Below are positions 27,675-36,162 of a stretch of 64,000 nucleotides of DNA, one piece after another. A model generated the notes under the pieces. That model was not told the DNA's origin, ran no database searches, and was given only the letters and a program-made list of their open reading frames with translations. Positions within the stretch are counted from its first letter, which is position 1; each line of letters opens with the position of its first letter. Position numbers and translations under genes: made by a program. Location of the stretch: assembly GCA_020633055.1 (NCBI GenBank), contig JACKEJ010000004.1, positions 1,110,659 to 1,174,658 on the forward strand, read 5' to 3'. The DNA is from Sandaracinaceae bacterium. Its GTDB lineage: Bacteria > Myxococcota_A > Polyangia > Polyangiales > Houyiibacteriaceae.

Positions 27675-28463
27675 ATGACGCAGCGCTTTCAGGACAGCAT
27701 CGTGTGGATCACCGGCGGCGGTACGGGCATCGGCAAGGCCCTCGCCGTGGAGTTCGCCAAGGAGGGGGCCAAGCTGGCGCTCTCCGGGCGTCGCCGGGAC
27801 CGGCTGGAGAGCGCGGCCGACGAGCTGCGCGCCCTTGGCGCCGAGGTGCTGGTGGTGCCCTGTGACGTCACTGACGAGGACAGCATCGACCAGGCCGTGT
27901 CCGCCGTGGTGGCGCACTTCGGCAAGCTCGACGTGTGCGTGGCCAACGCCGGCTTCTCCGTGGCCGGGCGCATCAAGAAGCTGCGCGCGTCGGACTGGCG
28001 CCGGCAGTTCGACGTGAACGTCATCGGTCTTGCCTCTACTTGCCGCGCCGTCATCCCGCACCTGGAGCGCACGAAGGGCCGCATCGCGCTCATCGGGAGC
28101 GTCTCGGCGCTCTTTCCGGCGCCTGGGCTCGCGCCCTACTCCGCCAGCAAGGCCGCCGTGCGCGTCATTGGGGCGTCGCTGAGCGCGGAGCTGCACGGCA
28201 CGGGCGTCAGCTGCACCACCATCCACCCGGGCTTCGTCGAGAGCGAGATCGCGCAGGTGGACAACCAGGGGCGCTTCGACGCCGAGCGCGAGGACAGGCG
28301 GCCCCAGAAGCTCATGTGGCCGGCCGACAAAGCGGCCCGCGTGATGGTGCGCGGCATCTACAAGCGCAAGCGCGAGTTTGTCTTCACCGGACACGGCAAG
28401 GTGGGGGCGTTCTTCGGGCAGCACTTCCCGGGGCTCGGCTACTGGGCCACTCGGGGGCGCTGA
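27675..28463 (+). CDS. Short-chain dehydrogenase/reductase
   Basis: 262 residues with all classic SDR elements: the TGGGTGIG cofactor loop at 13-20, a basic SGRRRDR segment after strand 2 suggesting NADP(H), NAG at 91-93, and a catalytic Ser near 142 with Tyr155 and Lys159 in YSASK. The C-terminus, with PADKAARVMVRGIYKRKREFVF, resembles the reductase group that acts on 3-keto lipids, and the C-terminus may touch the membrane. The natural substrate is unknown. A TATACC box 7 bases before the ATG supports independent transcription from the preceding operon. Confidence 0.85.
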   Translation: MTQRFQDSIVWITGGGTGIGKALAVEFAKEGAKLALSGRRRDRLESAADELRALGAEVLVVPCDVTDEDSIDQAVSAVVAHFGKLDVCVANAGFSVAGRIKKLRASDWRRQFDVNVIGLASTCRAVIPHLERTKGRIALIGSVSALFPAPGLAPYSASKAAVRVIGASLSAELHGTGVSCTTIHPGFVESEIAQVDNQGRFDAEREDRRPQKLMWPADKAARVMVRGIYKRKREFVFTGHGKVGAFFGQHFPGLGYWATRGR

Positions 28464-28537
28464 GGGGCGTCACGGCGCTCGCTCGGCGCCATTCGTCGGG
28501 CGCTTGTCTCGCCCGACTGAAGAACTCTCGCGAGGGT

Positions 28538-28570
28538 GCATTCTGAGCGCATTCTGAGCGCGTTCTGGGC
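28538..28570 (+). repeat. Three tandem 11-bp repeats (GCATTCTGAGC)
   Basis: GCATTCTGAGC at 28538-28548 and 28549-28559 is identical, and GCGTTCTGGGC at 28560-28570 has two changes. Three head-to-tail units of one helical turn each lie about 125 bases upstream of the exported-protein gene at 28696. Direct repeats of 11 bp are the usual binding sites of OmpR/PhoB-family response regulators. Confidence 0.6.
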
Positions 28571-28695
28571 CGAATATTCACGCGGGGTTCACGTACTCCG
28601 TGACAGGTTGCTGCCGCGCGAGCACGCCTTTCGCGGTCGCCAACCGAGGGTGTCGTTGGGAGAGCCCTCACCGCTTGCACATGGAGGACGAGAAG

Positions 28696-30033
28696 ATGAT
28701 CAACAGCTCGAGAGACGGGTTGACCCGCGTCGCCGCACAAGGCTTGGCTGGGCTCGTGATGTTGGGGGCGGCCGTACTGGGCAGCGCCTCCGAGGCCGCC
28801 GCGCAGCGCACGTTCGGCCTCGCGCCGGCGGCCGCCACGTCGGGTCCGCCGCCGCGCTTCCTGGACGAGGCCTCGCTGCGCGTGGACCTCAACACAGGCA
28901 CCAACAACGACCAGCACCGCTTCAGCGCGTCCGTCAGTGGCGTGGTGCACGGCCGGGCGCTGTCGCGCGCCGACGCCGTGCGACTGGAGTACAAGGTGGG
29001 CACCCGCACCATCGGCTCGGCGCGTTGCTCCGTGGAGGGCTTCGACGGCTTCAACTGGCCCAACCGTGACGGCTACGCGGTGGGCACGTTCAGCTGCCAG
29101 ACCGAGAAGGTCATCGACACGGCCGAGGACGCCACCATCCAGCTCACGTACATGGACGACGAGGACGACCGTCAGATTGCGTTCCGTCCGCTGCAGATCC
29201 GCGTCGGTGCGGCCCCCTACTGGGGCGGCGGCACCAACTTCCGCTACCAGAACTACGTCAACAACCACGGCCTCGTGGGCGCGTCGACCATCTGGCTGCG
29301 CGAGCCCCCGTTCGGTCAGGGCCCCAAGGTGATGTTCACGTTCTGGGGCAACCCCTCGCGTGACGCGCGCCGTCCCGACGAGGTCGCCATCCGCTGCTCG
29401 GTCAACGGCGAGCGCATCCGCGAGAACATCTCGGTCGGCGGCACCATGATGCACGGCCGCGGCGGCAACGTCGCGGAGTACCAGCCCCAGGAGGGCTCGG
29501 GCGACAACTTCGGCTACACCTACTACGAGGTCTCCACGGGCTTCACCTACGACGGCCGCGGCGGACAGGGCGACCGCTACGACCTCGCCGCCCACCCGGG
29601 CAACTACGCGTGTCAGGTGCGCGTGGCCGGCACCCCCGTGCGCGAGTTCCTGTTCACGGTGCAGCCCAACGGCAGCATCGCGCCGCACGCCGAGCAGCTG
29701 GGCGAGAACGCGCTCTACCTGACGCCCGGTCGCGTGCTGGTGGACACGCGCCTGCCCACGCCCGACCAGTGGGACCACGGCTTCGACCCCGACGCCATCC
29801 GCGCGGGCAGCTTCTTCGGGCGCCCCTGGCGCGACGCCAGCTCGCTCTCCGCGATGTTCGGCGCGCTCCCGGCGGCCGTCGTCGGCGCGACCGAGGCGCC
29901 GGCCGTGCCCTCGGGGATGAACGTGTCCGGCTTCATCCGTCCGACGGCGCCTGCCGGGCGTGGCGGCAGCTCGCGCGGGGGCAGCGGCGGTCGCGGCGGC
30001 TCCAGCATGAGCAGCATGAGCCGCATGCGCTGA
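28696..30033 (+). CDS. Exported protein with Gly/Ser/Met-rich tail, function unknown
   Basis: 445 residues. The ATG at 28696 follows GGAGGA by 7 bases, an unusually good ribosome binding site for this window. The signal peptide (LAGLVMLGAAVLGSASEAAA) has a cleavage site before QRTFG. The mature part (about 35-400) is a beta-rich globular protein with four Cys and Gly/Tyr-rich segments (NFRYQNYVNNHGLVG, FGYTYYEVSTGFTYDGRG). It ends in a flexible GRGGSSRGGSGGRGG tail plus MSSMSRMR. No family recognised. Both the strong ribosome binding site and the 11-bp repeats upstream suggest an abundant, regulated secreted protein. Confidence 0.65.
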   Translation: MINSSRDGLTRVAAQGLAGLVMLGAAVLGSASEAAAQRTFGLAPAAATSGPPPRFLDEASLRVDLNTGTNNDQHRFSASVSGVVHGRALSRADAVRLEYKVGTRTIGSARCSVEGFDGFNWPNRDGYAVGTFSCQTEKVIDTAEDATIQLTYMDDEDDRQIAFRPLQIRVGAAPYWGGGTNFRYQNYVNNHGLVGASTIWLREPPFGQGPKVMFTFWGNPSRDARRPDEVAIRCSVNGERIRENISVGGTMMHGRGGNVAEYQPQEGSGDNFGYTYYEVSTGFTYDGRGGQGDRYDLAAHPGNYACQVRVAGTPVREFLFTVQPNGSIAPHAEQLGENALYLTPGRVLVDTRLPTPDQWDHGFDPDAIRAGSFFGRPWRDASSLSAMFGALPAAVVGATEAPAVPSGMNVSGFIRPTAPAGRGGSSRGGSGGRGGSSMSSMSRMR

Positions 30034-30162
30034 GCCGGGCGTCTCATGGCACTGGCGGGGCCAACGCGTCCCGCCGGCGGCGTGCGAGGACGGCGCGTCC
30101 TGGGGGTCCCCGGGGCGCGCCGTCGCGCGTTCAGGGGGGTTCTGCTGTGACCTGACGTACGG

Positions 30163-30168
30163 TAGGGT
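30163..30168 (+). promoter_or_regulatory. TAGGGT -10-like box, leaderless type
   Basis: TAGGGT ends 7 bases before the GTG at 30176, the same hexamer and distance as at 1264-1269. Confidence 0.42.
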
Positions 30169-30175
30169 CAACGCC

Positions 30176-32239
30176 GTGTCATCCTCCCAGCGCGCCACCG
30201 TCGGTGACCTCGCGCGCACGCTCGAGCAGCGTGTGTACGTGGAGCGTCCGTCCGCGCAGCGGCTCTTCGAGCAGCTGCTCTCGTCCGAGGACGGTCGCCC
30301 GAGCGTGTTGTACCTGAGCGCGCCCGGTGGGTCTGGGAAGAGCGTCTGTCTGCGGCTGTTCGAGGCCTACGCGGAGCAGCACGGCATGCTCACCTGCTTC
30401 CTCGACGCACGCGACGTCCCCGCCGACGCGCGCGCCGCCGAGCTCGCCATCCTGCAGGCGGTCAGCTTGGTGGCCGGGAGCCATCGCGGCGTGGTCTTCG
30501 TGGACACCTTCGAGGCGCACCAAGCGCTGGAGCGCGTCTACCGCGAGCGCATCCTGCCGAAGACGCCCCGCTCGGTGCGCGTGGTGCTCGCGGGTCGCAT
30601 GTCGCCCGACGGCGCCTGGGCACGCGACCCAGTCTGGTCGCAGCTGATGCTCACGCACCGGTTGCCGCTGCTCAGCCACGAAGAGGCCCGCGCGCTGCTC
30701 AGCGCCCGCTTCGTGCCCGAGGTGGAGCACGACGAGCTGATCGCGCTGGCCCGCGGACACGCGCTGACCTTGGCCTGCTTGGCCACCGAGGGCTACGAGC
30801 GCGGGCAGCCGTTCCGCGCGGGCTCGAGTCAGCTGGCCGAGCTGGGCGACCCGCTCGAGCTGGACGAGAAGCTGGCCATCCTGACGCTGTGCTTGGGACA
30901 TTGGATGCCGGAGAGCGACTTGGTGCGCGTGGCCGGTACGGGCTCGTTCCTACCGCAGCTCGAGCGCCACGCGTTCGTCGAGCGCGTGGGCACGCGTTGG
31001 CGCATCCACGAGCTGTACCGCGACGGGTTCCTGGCGCGGCTGCGCGGCGAGCTGGTGGACGAGCTGCCGGGGGTGGTGCGGCGCGCCATCTGGAACGTGG
31101 TGGCCCGCTCACGCGACGAGACCGACTTCGACAAGCGCGTGCAGCTGCAGTTCGAGGTGGGCTTCCTGCTGCGGGCGCTCCCACCGGGCGAGGGCTTGCT
31201 CGAGCGCTTCGAGATGGAGGCGTACTACCGCGACGGCCTGCGCGACGACGACGTGCCGCTGATCGTCGCGGCCGTCGAGCGCTTCGAAGGGTCCGCGAGC
31301 GCGGCGCTGGCGCTGGCGCACCTCGCGCGCTTCCCCGACCTGTGTACGGTGCTGCGGGATCCCACGGGGGCGCCCGTGGGCGTCACCATCTGGATGGATG
31401 GGTCGCGCCTCGAGGAACGCGACGCGCTCCGTGATCCCGCCGCCGCCAAGCTGCGCGCGCTGCCCGGTGGCGAGCAGTCGCACATGGTGCGGTGGTGGTT
31501 CACGCTGGATCAGTACCAAGCGCCGTCGGCCGCCTTCTCGCACCTCACCGTGCACGCCACGTCGGTCGGGCAGGCGCGCCTGCGCACCCCGGTGCACGGG
31601 CACTTCGTGCACACGCTGACGCCCGCGTCGGGGGCCACCTGGTGCGAGCTGGGGCTGCTCGACCGCATCCCGGAGCTGGAGTTCGAGCTGGACGGAAACG
31701 CCTACGCGGTGGTGGGCTACGACTTCCGCAGCGAGACGCAGCACGAGCGCATGGTGCGCGACATCGAGCGCATGCTCGACATCTCCGCCAGCATGATGGG
31801 GCCACCGCCGGCCAGCGAGGCCTCGGGTACGCACCGCGCGATGCCCTCGGGTGCTCCGCCTCGGCACACCACGGCCCCACCGCCCGCGGACCGGGCGAGC
31901 GTGACCGACGCCGTGACCGAGGCCCTGCGCTGGTACCGCTACGACGACCGCCTGAGCCAGAGCCAGCTGGCCAGCGGCATGCCCGGGGACAGCCCGCTCG
32001 AGCGTGCGGCGCGGGTGCGCGCGCTGTTGGACGAGGCCCACCAACGCCTGCGTCCCACCGGGCGTAGCCCCGAGCCCGCCACGCTCATCGCGCGCTCGTA
32101 CTTCGAGCGTGAGGACAAGCAGCTGGCCATCGCGCACGACCTCGGGCTCGCGCACGGCACGTACCGCAGACGCCTGCGAGAAGCCGTCAAGCAGCTGACG
32201 GTGTGCGTGGAGAGCGTGTGGGCCGAGCAAGGCCACTGA
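30176..32239 (+). CDS. STAND-type ATPase with C-terminal regulatory/DNA-binding-like region
   Basis: 687 residues, GTG start 7 bases after a TAGGGT box. A P-loop (LSAPGGSGKS, 48-57) and a Walker B strand (VVFVDTFE, near 104-111) define an AAA/STAND ATPase of the type found in MalT- or SARP-like regulators. A winged-helix-like region follows (LAILTLCLGHWMPESDLVRV), then a long domain without a name. The last 60 residues (LAIAHDLGLAHGTYRRRLREAVKQL) look like a helix-turn-helix related to sigma region 4 or LuxR types. Such proteins usually sense a ligand and act in transcription. Only 5 bases separate it from the XRE regulator downstream. Confidence 0.65.
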   Translation: MSSSQRATVGDLARTLEQRVYVERPSAQRLFEQLLSSEDGRPSVLYLSAPGGSGKSVCLRLFEAYAEQHGMLTCFLDARDVPADARAAELAILQAVSLVAGSHRGVVFVDTFEAHQALERVYRERILPKTPRSVRVVLAGRMSPDGAWARDPVWSQLMLTHRLPLLSHEEARALLSARFVPEVEHDELIALARGHALTLACLATEGYERGQPFRAGSSQLAELGDPLELDEKLAILTLCLGHWMPESDLVRVAGTGSFLPQLERHAFVERVGTRWRIHELYRDGFLARLRGELVDELPGVVRRAIWNVVARSRDETDFDKRVQLQFEVGFLLRALPPGEGLLERFEMEAYYRDGLRDDDVPLIVAAVERFEGSASAALALAHLARFPDLCTVLRDPTGAPVGVTIWMDGSRLEERDALRDPAAAKLRALPGGEQSHMVRWWFTLDQYQAPSAAFSHLTVHATSVGQARLRTPVHGHFVHTLTPASGATWCELGLLDRIPELEFELDGNAYAVVGYDFRSETQHERMVRDIERMLDISASMMGPPPASEASGTHRAMPSGAPPRHTTAPPPADRASVTDAVTEALRWYRYDDRLSQSQLASGMPGDSPLERAARVRALLDEAHQRLRPTGRSPEPATLIARSYFEREDKQLAIAHDLGLAHGTYRRRLREAVKQLTVCVESVWAEQGH

Positions 32240-32244
32240 GCGTC

Positions 32245-33084
32245 GTGGGGCGCGCGCCCGCGCTAGCGGACGAGCCGCGGGCGGAGGCCGGGCTGTTCCC
32301 CGCGCTGCTGCGCCACTGGCGCCGACAGCGGGGACGCAGCCAGCTGGACGTGGCGCTCGACGCCGGCGTGTCCACGCGCCACCTGAGCTTCCTCGAGACC
32401 GGCCGCGCCGGGCCCAGCCGCGAGATGGTGCTGCGCCTGGGCGGGGCGCTGGCCGTGCCGCTGCGGGACCAGAACCGCCTGCTGGACGCTGCCGGGTTCG
32501 CGCCGGAATTCCCCGAGCCCGACGCTGCGGGGCCGCTGACCCCGGCCATCGAGCAGGCGCTCGCGCGCATGCTGGCGCAGCAGGAGCCCTACCCGCTGAC
32601 CGTGCTGGACCGGCGCTACGACATCGTGCGGGCGAACGCGGCGGCCATGCGCATCCTGCCGCGCTTCGTGGCCGACCCCATCACGCTGCGCGGCCCGCTG
32701 AACGTGTTCCGCATGCTGTTCGATGCGCGCATGGGGCGGCGCTTCGTCGACGACTGGGAGCGCGTGGCCCGCGAGCTGGTGGGCCGCCTGCAGCGCGAGG
32801 TGCTGAGCGCGCCCGAAGACGACGCGCTGCGCGAGCTGCTGGCCGAGCTGCGGGCGACCCCGGACGTGCCGGCGCGCGTGTTCCAGCCGGACCTCACGGC
32901 GCCGAGCGGGCCCACGTTGGCCATCCGGCTGCGGCGCGACGACCTGGTGCTCGGCTTCTTCACGACCATCACCACGTTCAATGCGCCGCACGACGTGACG
33001 CTCGAGGAGCTGCGCATCGAGAGCTACTTCCCGCTGGACGACGCGACCGCCACGGCGTGCGCGGCGTTGGCCGCGGCGGGGTGA
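32245..33084 (+). CDS. XRE-family regulator with MmyB-like ligand-binding domain
   Basis: 279 residues from a GTG at 32245. The helix-turn-helix is at about 12-65 (RGRSQLDVALDAGVSTRHLSFLETGRAGPSREMV). The C-terminal part (PYPLTVLDRRYDIVRANAAA, then the LRGPLNVFRMLFDARMG stretch and a final YFPLDD) matches the MmyB-like PAS-related domain often fused to such regulators. In-frame GTG codons at 32203 and 32218 would place the start inside the STAND gene. Regulators of this type often control neighbouring oxidoreductase or hydrolase genes; the hydrolase at 33201-34184 is convergent and could be a target. Confidence 0.78.
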   Translation: MGRAPALADEPRAEAGLFPALLRHWRRQRGRSQLDVALDAGVSTRHLSFLETGRAGPSREMVLRLGGALAVPLRDQNRLLDAAGFAPEFPEPDAAGPLTPAIEQALARMLAQQEPYPLTVLDRRYDIVRANAAAMRILPRFVADPITLRGPLNVFRMLFDARMGRRFVDDWERVARELVGRLQREVLSAPEDDALRELLAELRATPDVPARVFQPDLTAPSGPTLAIRLRRDDLVLGFFTTITTFNAPHDVTLEELRIESYFPLDDATATACAALAAAG

Positions 33085-33162
33085 GCATGGCGCGGCGCTG
33101 GCTGCTGGCGGCGGAGCGTTGCGTCGCGGGGGCCGCCGCAGGGTGAGCACGGCGCGGCGCTG
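33081..33162 (+). repeat. Imperfect 62-bp tandem duplication after the XRE gene
   Basis: The 20-mer GTGAGCATGGCGCGGCGCTG at 33081-33100 recurs with one change at 33143-33162. A second shared piece (GGCGGAGCG) follows each copy. The duplicated unit begins at the XRE stop codon, so the region between that gene and the convergent hydrolase has grown by duplication. Confidence 0.55.
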
Positions 33163-33200
33163 CCCGCCGGGGCGAGCGCGGCGGAGCGCCTGTTGCTCCG

Positions 33201-34184
33201 TCAGTCGGCTGCCGCGTGGCGCAGCAAGAACGCGCGGGTCGCTGCGCTGAATGCCTCGGGGTGGTCTTCGTGCGGGAAGAGACGCGCCCCCGGCAGCGTG
33301 ACCAGCTCGGCGCCCGCCGGGAACTGCGGGAGCATGGCGCGGGCGCCCGACACCGGGAAGAACGGGTCGTCGCTGCCCCACAGCAGCAGGCTCGGCGCGC
33401 TCAGCTGGGCGTGCGTGCTGCGTAGCCCGGCGAGCACGTCGGGGTCGAGGCCCTTCAGCAGGCGCAGCTGGCCCGCGAGCACGTGTGGGTCCGTGGCCAG
33501 CGGCTGCACGAACCAGGCGCCGAAGTCGCCGTCCACGTAGCGCGGGTTCGTGAAGCAGCCGCCGAAGCCGAGGGCCGAGCGACGAAACGCGCCCACGCTG
33601 AGAGCGCGCATGACGAGCTGGATCAACCCGGGGACCCGCATGGTCAGCGCATACAGCTTCAGCTGCCAGGGCGTGTGCCCGGGGATCTCGGTGTCCGCCA
33701 TGACGTGCGCGAACACGCGCGGGTCGTCGGCCGCGGCCAGGCGCGAGATGGCCGCGCCGCTGTCGTGACCCAGGTAGGCGAAGCGCGTCAGACCCAGCAG
33801 CTCGGTCGCGCGCCGCACCGACGCGCCGTGCGCGACGAGGTCGATGTGCGAGCGCTCGTCCCACACGCTCTGGCCCGTGCCCGGCAGGTCCAGCAGGTGC
33901 ACCGTGAAGTCGCGCGCGAGGTGCGGGACTACGCGCCGGAACGTCGCGGCGTGCAGCGGCCAGCCGTGCACGCAGACCAGGTCGGGGCCCTGCCCGAAGC
34001 GGTAGTACGCGAGCTGGGCGTGGCCCACGTCGAGCATGCGGTCGGGCGCGCCACCGAGGCGCGCGCTGACGTCGCCTTCGGTGAGGGCGTGGGCGGCGCC
34101 GACATGTGGGTCACGCGTCTGTGTGCTGGCGTCGTGGGCTGGAGTGTTTGCGTGAGGCGCGGCGGAGGTGTTGGGCGATGTCAT
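33201..34184 (-). CDS. Alpha/beta hydrolase with Asp nucleophile (dehalogenase/epoxide hydrolase type)
   Basis: 327 residues. The fold is clear from CVHGWPLHAATFRRVVP (oxyanion loop), LLDLPGTGQS, the nucleophile elbow GHDSGAA with Asp141, and LLLWGSDDPFFPVSGA, which brings the second acidic residue; the catalytic His is likely in FPHEDHPE. An Asp nucleophile places it with haloalkane dehalogenases, epoxide hydrolases and related enzymes rather than lipases. Which reaction it performs cannot be read from the sequence. The first 40 residues are low-complexity Thr/Ala/His, so an internal start is possible. Confidence 0.75.
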   Translation of the reverse strand: MTSPNTSAAPHANTPAHDASTQTRDPHVGAAHALTEGDVSARLGGAPDRMLDVGHAQLAYYRFGQGPDLVCVHGWPLHAATFRRVVPHLARDFTVHLLDLPGTGQSVWDERSHIDLVAHGASVRRATELLGLTRFAYLGHDSGAAISRLAAADDPRVFAHVMADTEIPGHTPWQLKLYALTMRVPGLIQLVMRALSVGAFRRSALGFGGCFTNPRYVDGDFGAWFVQPLATDPHVLAGQLRLLKGLDPDVLAGLRSTHAQLSAPSLLLWGSDDPFFPVSGARAMLPQFPAGAELVTLPGARLFPHEDHPEAFSAATRAFLLRHAAAD

Positions 34185-34263
34185 TCCGACAGCCTGGGGG
34201 CGCGCGCGCGGGTGTGCGATTACGTGCCCAGGTAATGCCCGGGAGGGACGTCAGCCCGTGCGC

Positions 34264-34269
34264 TACACT
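34264..34269 (+). promoter_or_regulatory. TACACT -10-like box, leaderless type
   Basis: TACACT ends 6 bases before the GTG at 34276. This decided the start of the nucleotidyltransferase gene over the GTG at 34258. Confidence 0.42.
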
Positions 34270-34275
34270 GCGCCC

Positions 34276-34809
34276 GTGCGCCGCCCCGTCGATCCTGCCG
34301 CCGTCACGCGTCTGCTCGAAGCGCTGGGCCGCCATGCGCGCGGCCCGGGAGGCGTCTACCTGACCGGAGGAGCCACCGCGCTCCTGCTCGGTTGGCGCGG
34401 GTCGACCAACGATGTGGACATCAAGCTGGACCCGGAGCCAGACGGGGTCTTCGAGGCCATCGCGGCGCTCAAGAACGAGCTGGACGTGAACATCGAGCTC
34501 GCGTCGCCAGATCTGTTCATCCCCGAGCTGTCCGACTGGCGCGAGCGCTCGACTTTCGTCGGACAGTTCGGGCCGTTGCGCGTCTTCCACTACGACTTGC
34601 GCGCTCAGGCGCTGGCCAAAGTGGCACGCGGAGCCGACCGGGACGTGTCGGACGTGCGTGCGATGCTCGCGCGGGGACTCGTGTCCCGCGAGGAGCTGCG
34701 CGCCGCGTTCGAGTCGATGCGTCCGCGCATCATCCGCTTTCCGCGGCTGGACGAGGCGCGCTTCGCGGACGCTCTCGCGCGTGTGTGTGCCTTGGAGGAG
34801 CTGACGTGA
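34276..34809 (+). CDS. Nucleotidyltransferase-fold protein (DUF6036/AbiEii-like)
   Basis: 177 residues. The nucleotidyltransferase signature is visible: LTGGATALLLGWRGSTNDVDI, with the Gly-Gly at 31-32 and the metal-binding Asp pair in DVD at 46-48. The C-terminal half is helical. Proteins of this group include antitoxins (MNT type), toxins (AbiEii type) and solitary enzymes that transfer nucleotides to proteins or RNA. The gene is coupled to a small helical partner by a GTGA overlap, which favours a toxin-antitoxin-like pair. The start was set by the TACACT box; the alternative GTG at 34258 has a GGGAGGG upstream. Confidence 0.65.
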   Translation: MRRPVDPAAVTRLLEALGRHARGPGGVYLTGGATALLLGWRGSTNDVDIKLDPEPDGVFEAIAALKNELDVNIELASPDLFIPELSDWRERSTFVGQFGPLRVFHYDLRAQALAKVARGADRDVSDVRAMLARGLVSREELRAAFESMRPRIIRFPRLDEARFADALARVCALEELT

Positions 34810-35186
34810 CGCGCGGACGAGTGTCGGATGGACACGCGACCGAGCGCCTGCTCGAGCCGCTTTCCGCGCTAGGCCCCCTCGAGGACCTCCCGGGGAGCGA
34901 GGCCGTGTTGGCAGGGCTGCGCGACGTGGCCGATGGGGTCCCGTCCGTGGAGGCCGCTTTGGTTCAGGTCATGACGCGCCGCTTCGCCGAGCATGGGGTG
35001 CACGTCTCGCGTCTGCCTGAAGATGCGGAGCTGGTGCTCTATCGACGCTTGACCGACGAGCGCTGCGCCGAGGACGACGTGTATGGGCGCTACAACGCGC
35101 TGCTGGAGGACCTGGTGAGCTTCTTGTGCGCGCTCGACCAGCGTCGCGCGGTGCGTGCACGTCTTTCGAACGGGGTGGTGCCTTAG
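34806..35186 (+). CDS. Small helical partner of the nucleotidyltransferase
   Basis: 126 residues starting in the GTGA shared with the previous stop. The sequence is mostly helical and acidic, with no signal peptide or metal motif: LAGLRDVADGVPSVEAALVQV, then LYRRLTDERCAEDDVYGRYN, then LLEDLVSFLCALDQRRAV. It lacks the RxxxxH motif of HEPN toxins, so it is not a standard HEPN protein. The overlap indicates that the two products are made together and probably interact. I do not recognise the family. Confidence 0.55.
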   Translation: MTRGRVSDGHATERLLEPLSALGPLEDLPGSEAVLAGLRDVADGVPSVEAALVQVMTRRFAEHGVHVSRLPEDAELVLYRRLTDERCAEDDVYGRYNALLEDLVSFLCALDQRRAVRARLSNGVVP

Positions 35187-35259
35187 CCAGCGCGGCGGTG
35201 GGACCCGACCCGGCGCTCACGTGTGGACCCGACCCGGGCGCGCAGCGAGTGCCCAACGC

Positions 35260-36162
35260 TCACGGCGAGGCGGCTGCGGCGGGCTCGAGGCGTTGGCAAA
35301 CGGCCTCGGTCAGCGCGCCTGGCGCGGGCAGCTCGGCGCTGGCGGTGCTGGCCTTGAGCGCGGCGTCGCCCCACAGCACGCAGACGTCGGCCGCGGCGGG
35401 CTCGCTCAGGCTGAAGGCGCCCGGGACCCGCACGCGGTTGCCGCAGCGCACGTCGTCGCCGTCGAGGGGCAGGCTCCACGCACCCGCCTGATAGACGGCC
35501 ACGCGCTGCTGCCCCTCGTGACCCGGGCGACAGCTGAGCTGCACGGCGAAGCGGTCGGACAGCAGGAAGCTCTCCGGGTCTTCCGTGACGCTGCCATGAC
35601 GCTCGCGCAGGACGGTCAGGCTGAGGTCGGGCCGCGCCTGCTGCAGCGCGGCGTCCGAGGCGCCGACACGCTCCTGCGGCTCGCTGGGAGGCTCGCTCGG
35701 GACCACGCGGGCGATGCCACGCTCGGGCTCCGCCGGTTCCGCGGGACGCAGCACGAACACCCACGCGGCGGCGGCGGCCACTCCGAGGGCGGCCACGGGG
35801 GCCATCCAGCGCGCACGCTGGAAGCGCGGGTGGCTCAGCACGGGGGCCACGGCGACGGCGGGCGCCGGCACGGGCGGCGACGAGGCGCCTGGGGTTGCTG
35901 CGCTCGGGGGTGAGGAGACGTCGGCGTGCTCGGACGGCTCGTGTGCGTCGGCCAGCGTGGCACCCGCAGGCAGACCGGGCAGCGCGGGCAGGTCCATCGG
36001 CTCCGCGCACGTGTCGGCGCACGCTCGGCACGCCGGGCACGCGCCCAGGTGCTCTTTCACGGCGCGCGCCTCGTCGCCCGGCAGCTCGCCCAACACGAAG
36101 CGCTCGAGCCTCAGCCACGACACGGGGGTGCTCACGCACACGAGCTCCTGCTGCGTGTTCAT
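35260..36162 (-). CDS. Membrane anti-sigma factor with zinc-finger-like N-terminus
   Basis: 300 residues. The cytoplasmic start has the anti-sigma ZAS pattern VKEHLGACPACRAC (His38, Cys42, Cys45). A Pro/Ala-rich linker leads to one membrane helix (about 119-138, APVAALGVAAAAAWVFVL), and a periplasmic domain of about 160 residues with three or four Cys follows. Such proteins hold an ECF sigma factor at the membrane until a periplasmic signal or proteolysis releases it. The ATG overlaps the stop of the sigma gene, so the two are made in step. It is the last gene of a four-gene leftward operon that also encodes an exported caspase-fold protein. Confidence 0.82.
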   Translation of the reverse strand: MNTQQELVCVSTPVSWLRLERFVLGELPGDEARAVKEHLGACPACRACADTCAEPMDLPALPGLPAGATLADAHEPSEHADVSSPPSAATPGASSPPVPAPAVAVAPVLSHPRFQRARWMAPVAALGVAAAAAWVFVLRPAEPAEPERGIARVVPSEPPSEPQERVGASDAALQQARPDLSLTVLRERHGSVTEDPESFLLSDRFAVQLSCRPGHEGQQRVAVYQAGAWSLPLDGDDVRCGNRVRVPGAFSLSEPAAADVCVLWGDAALKASTASAELPAPGALTEAVCQRLEPAAAASP

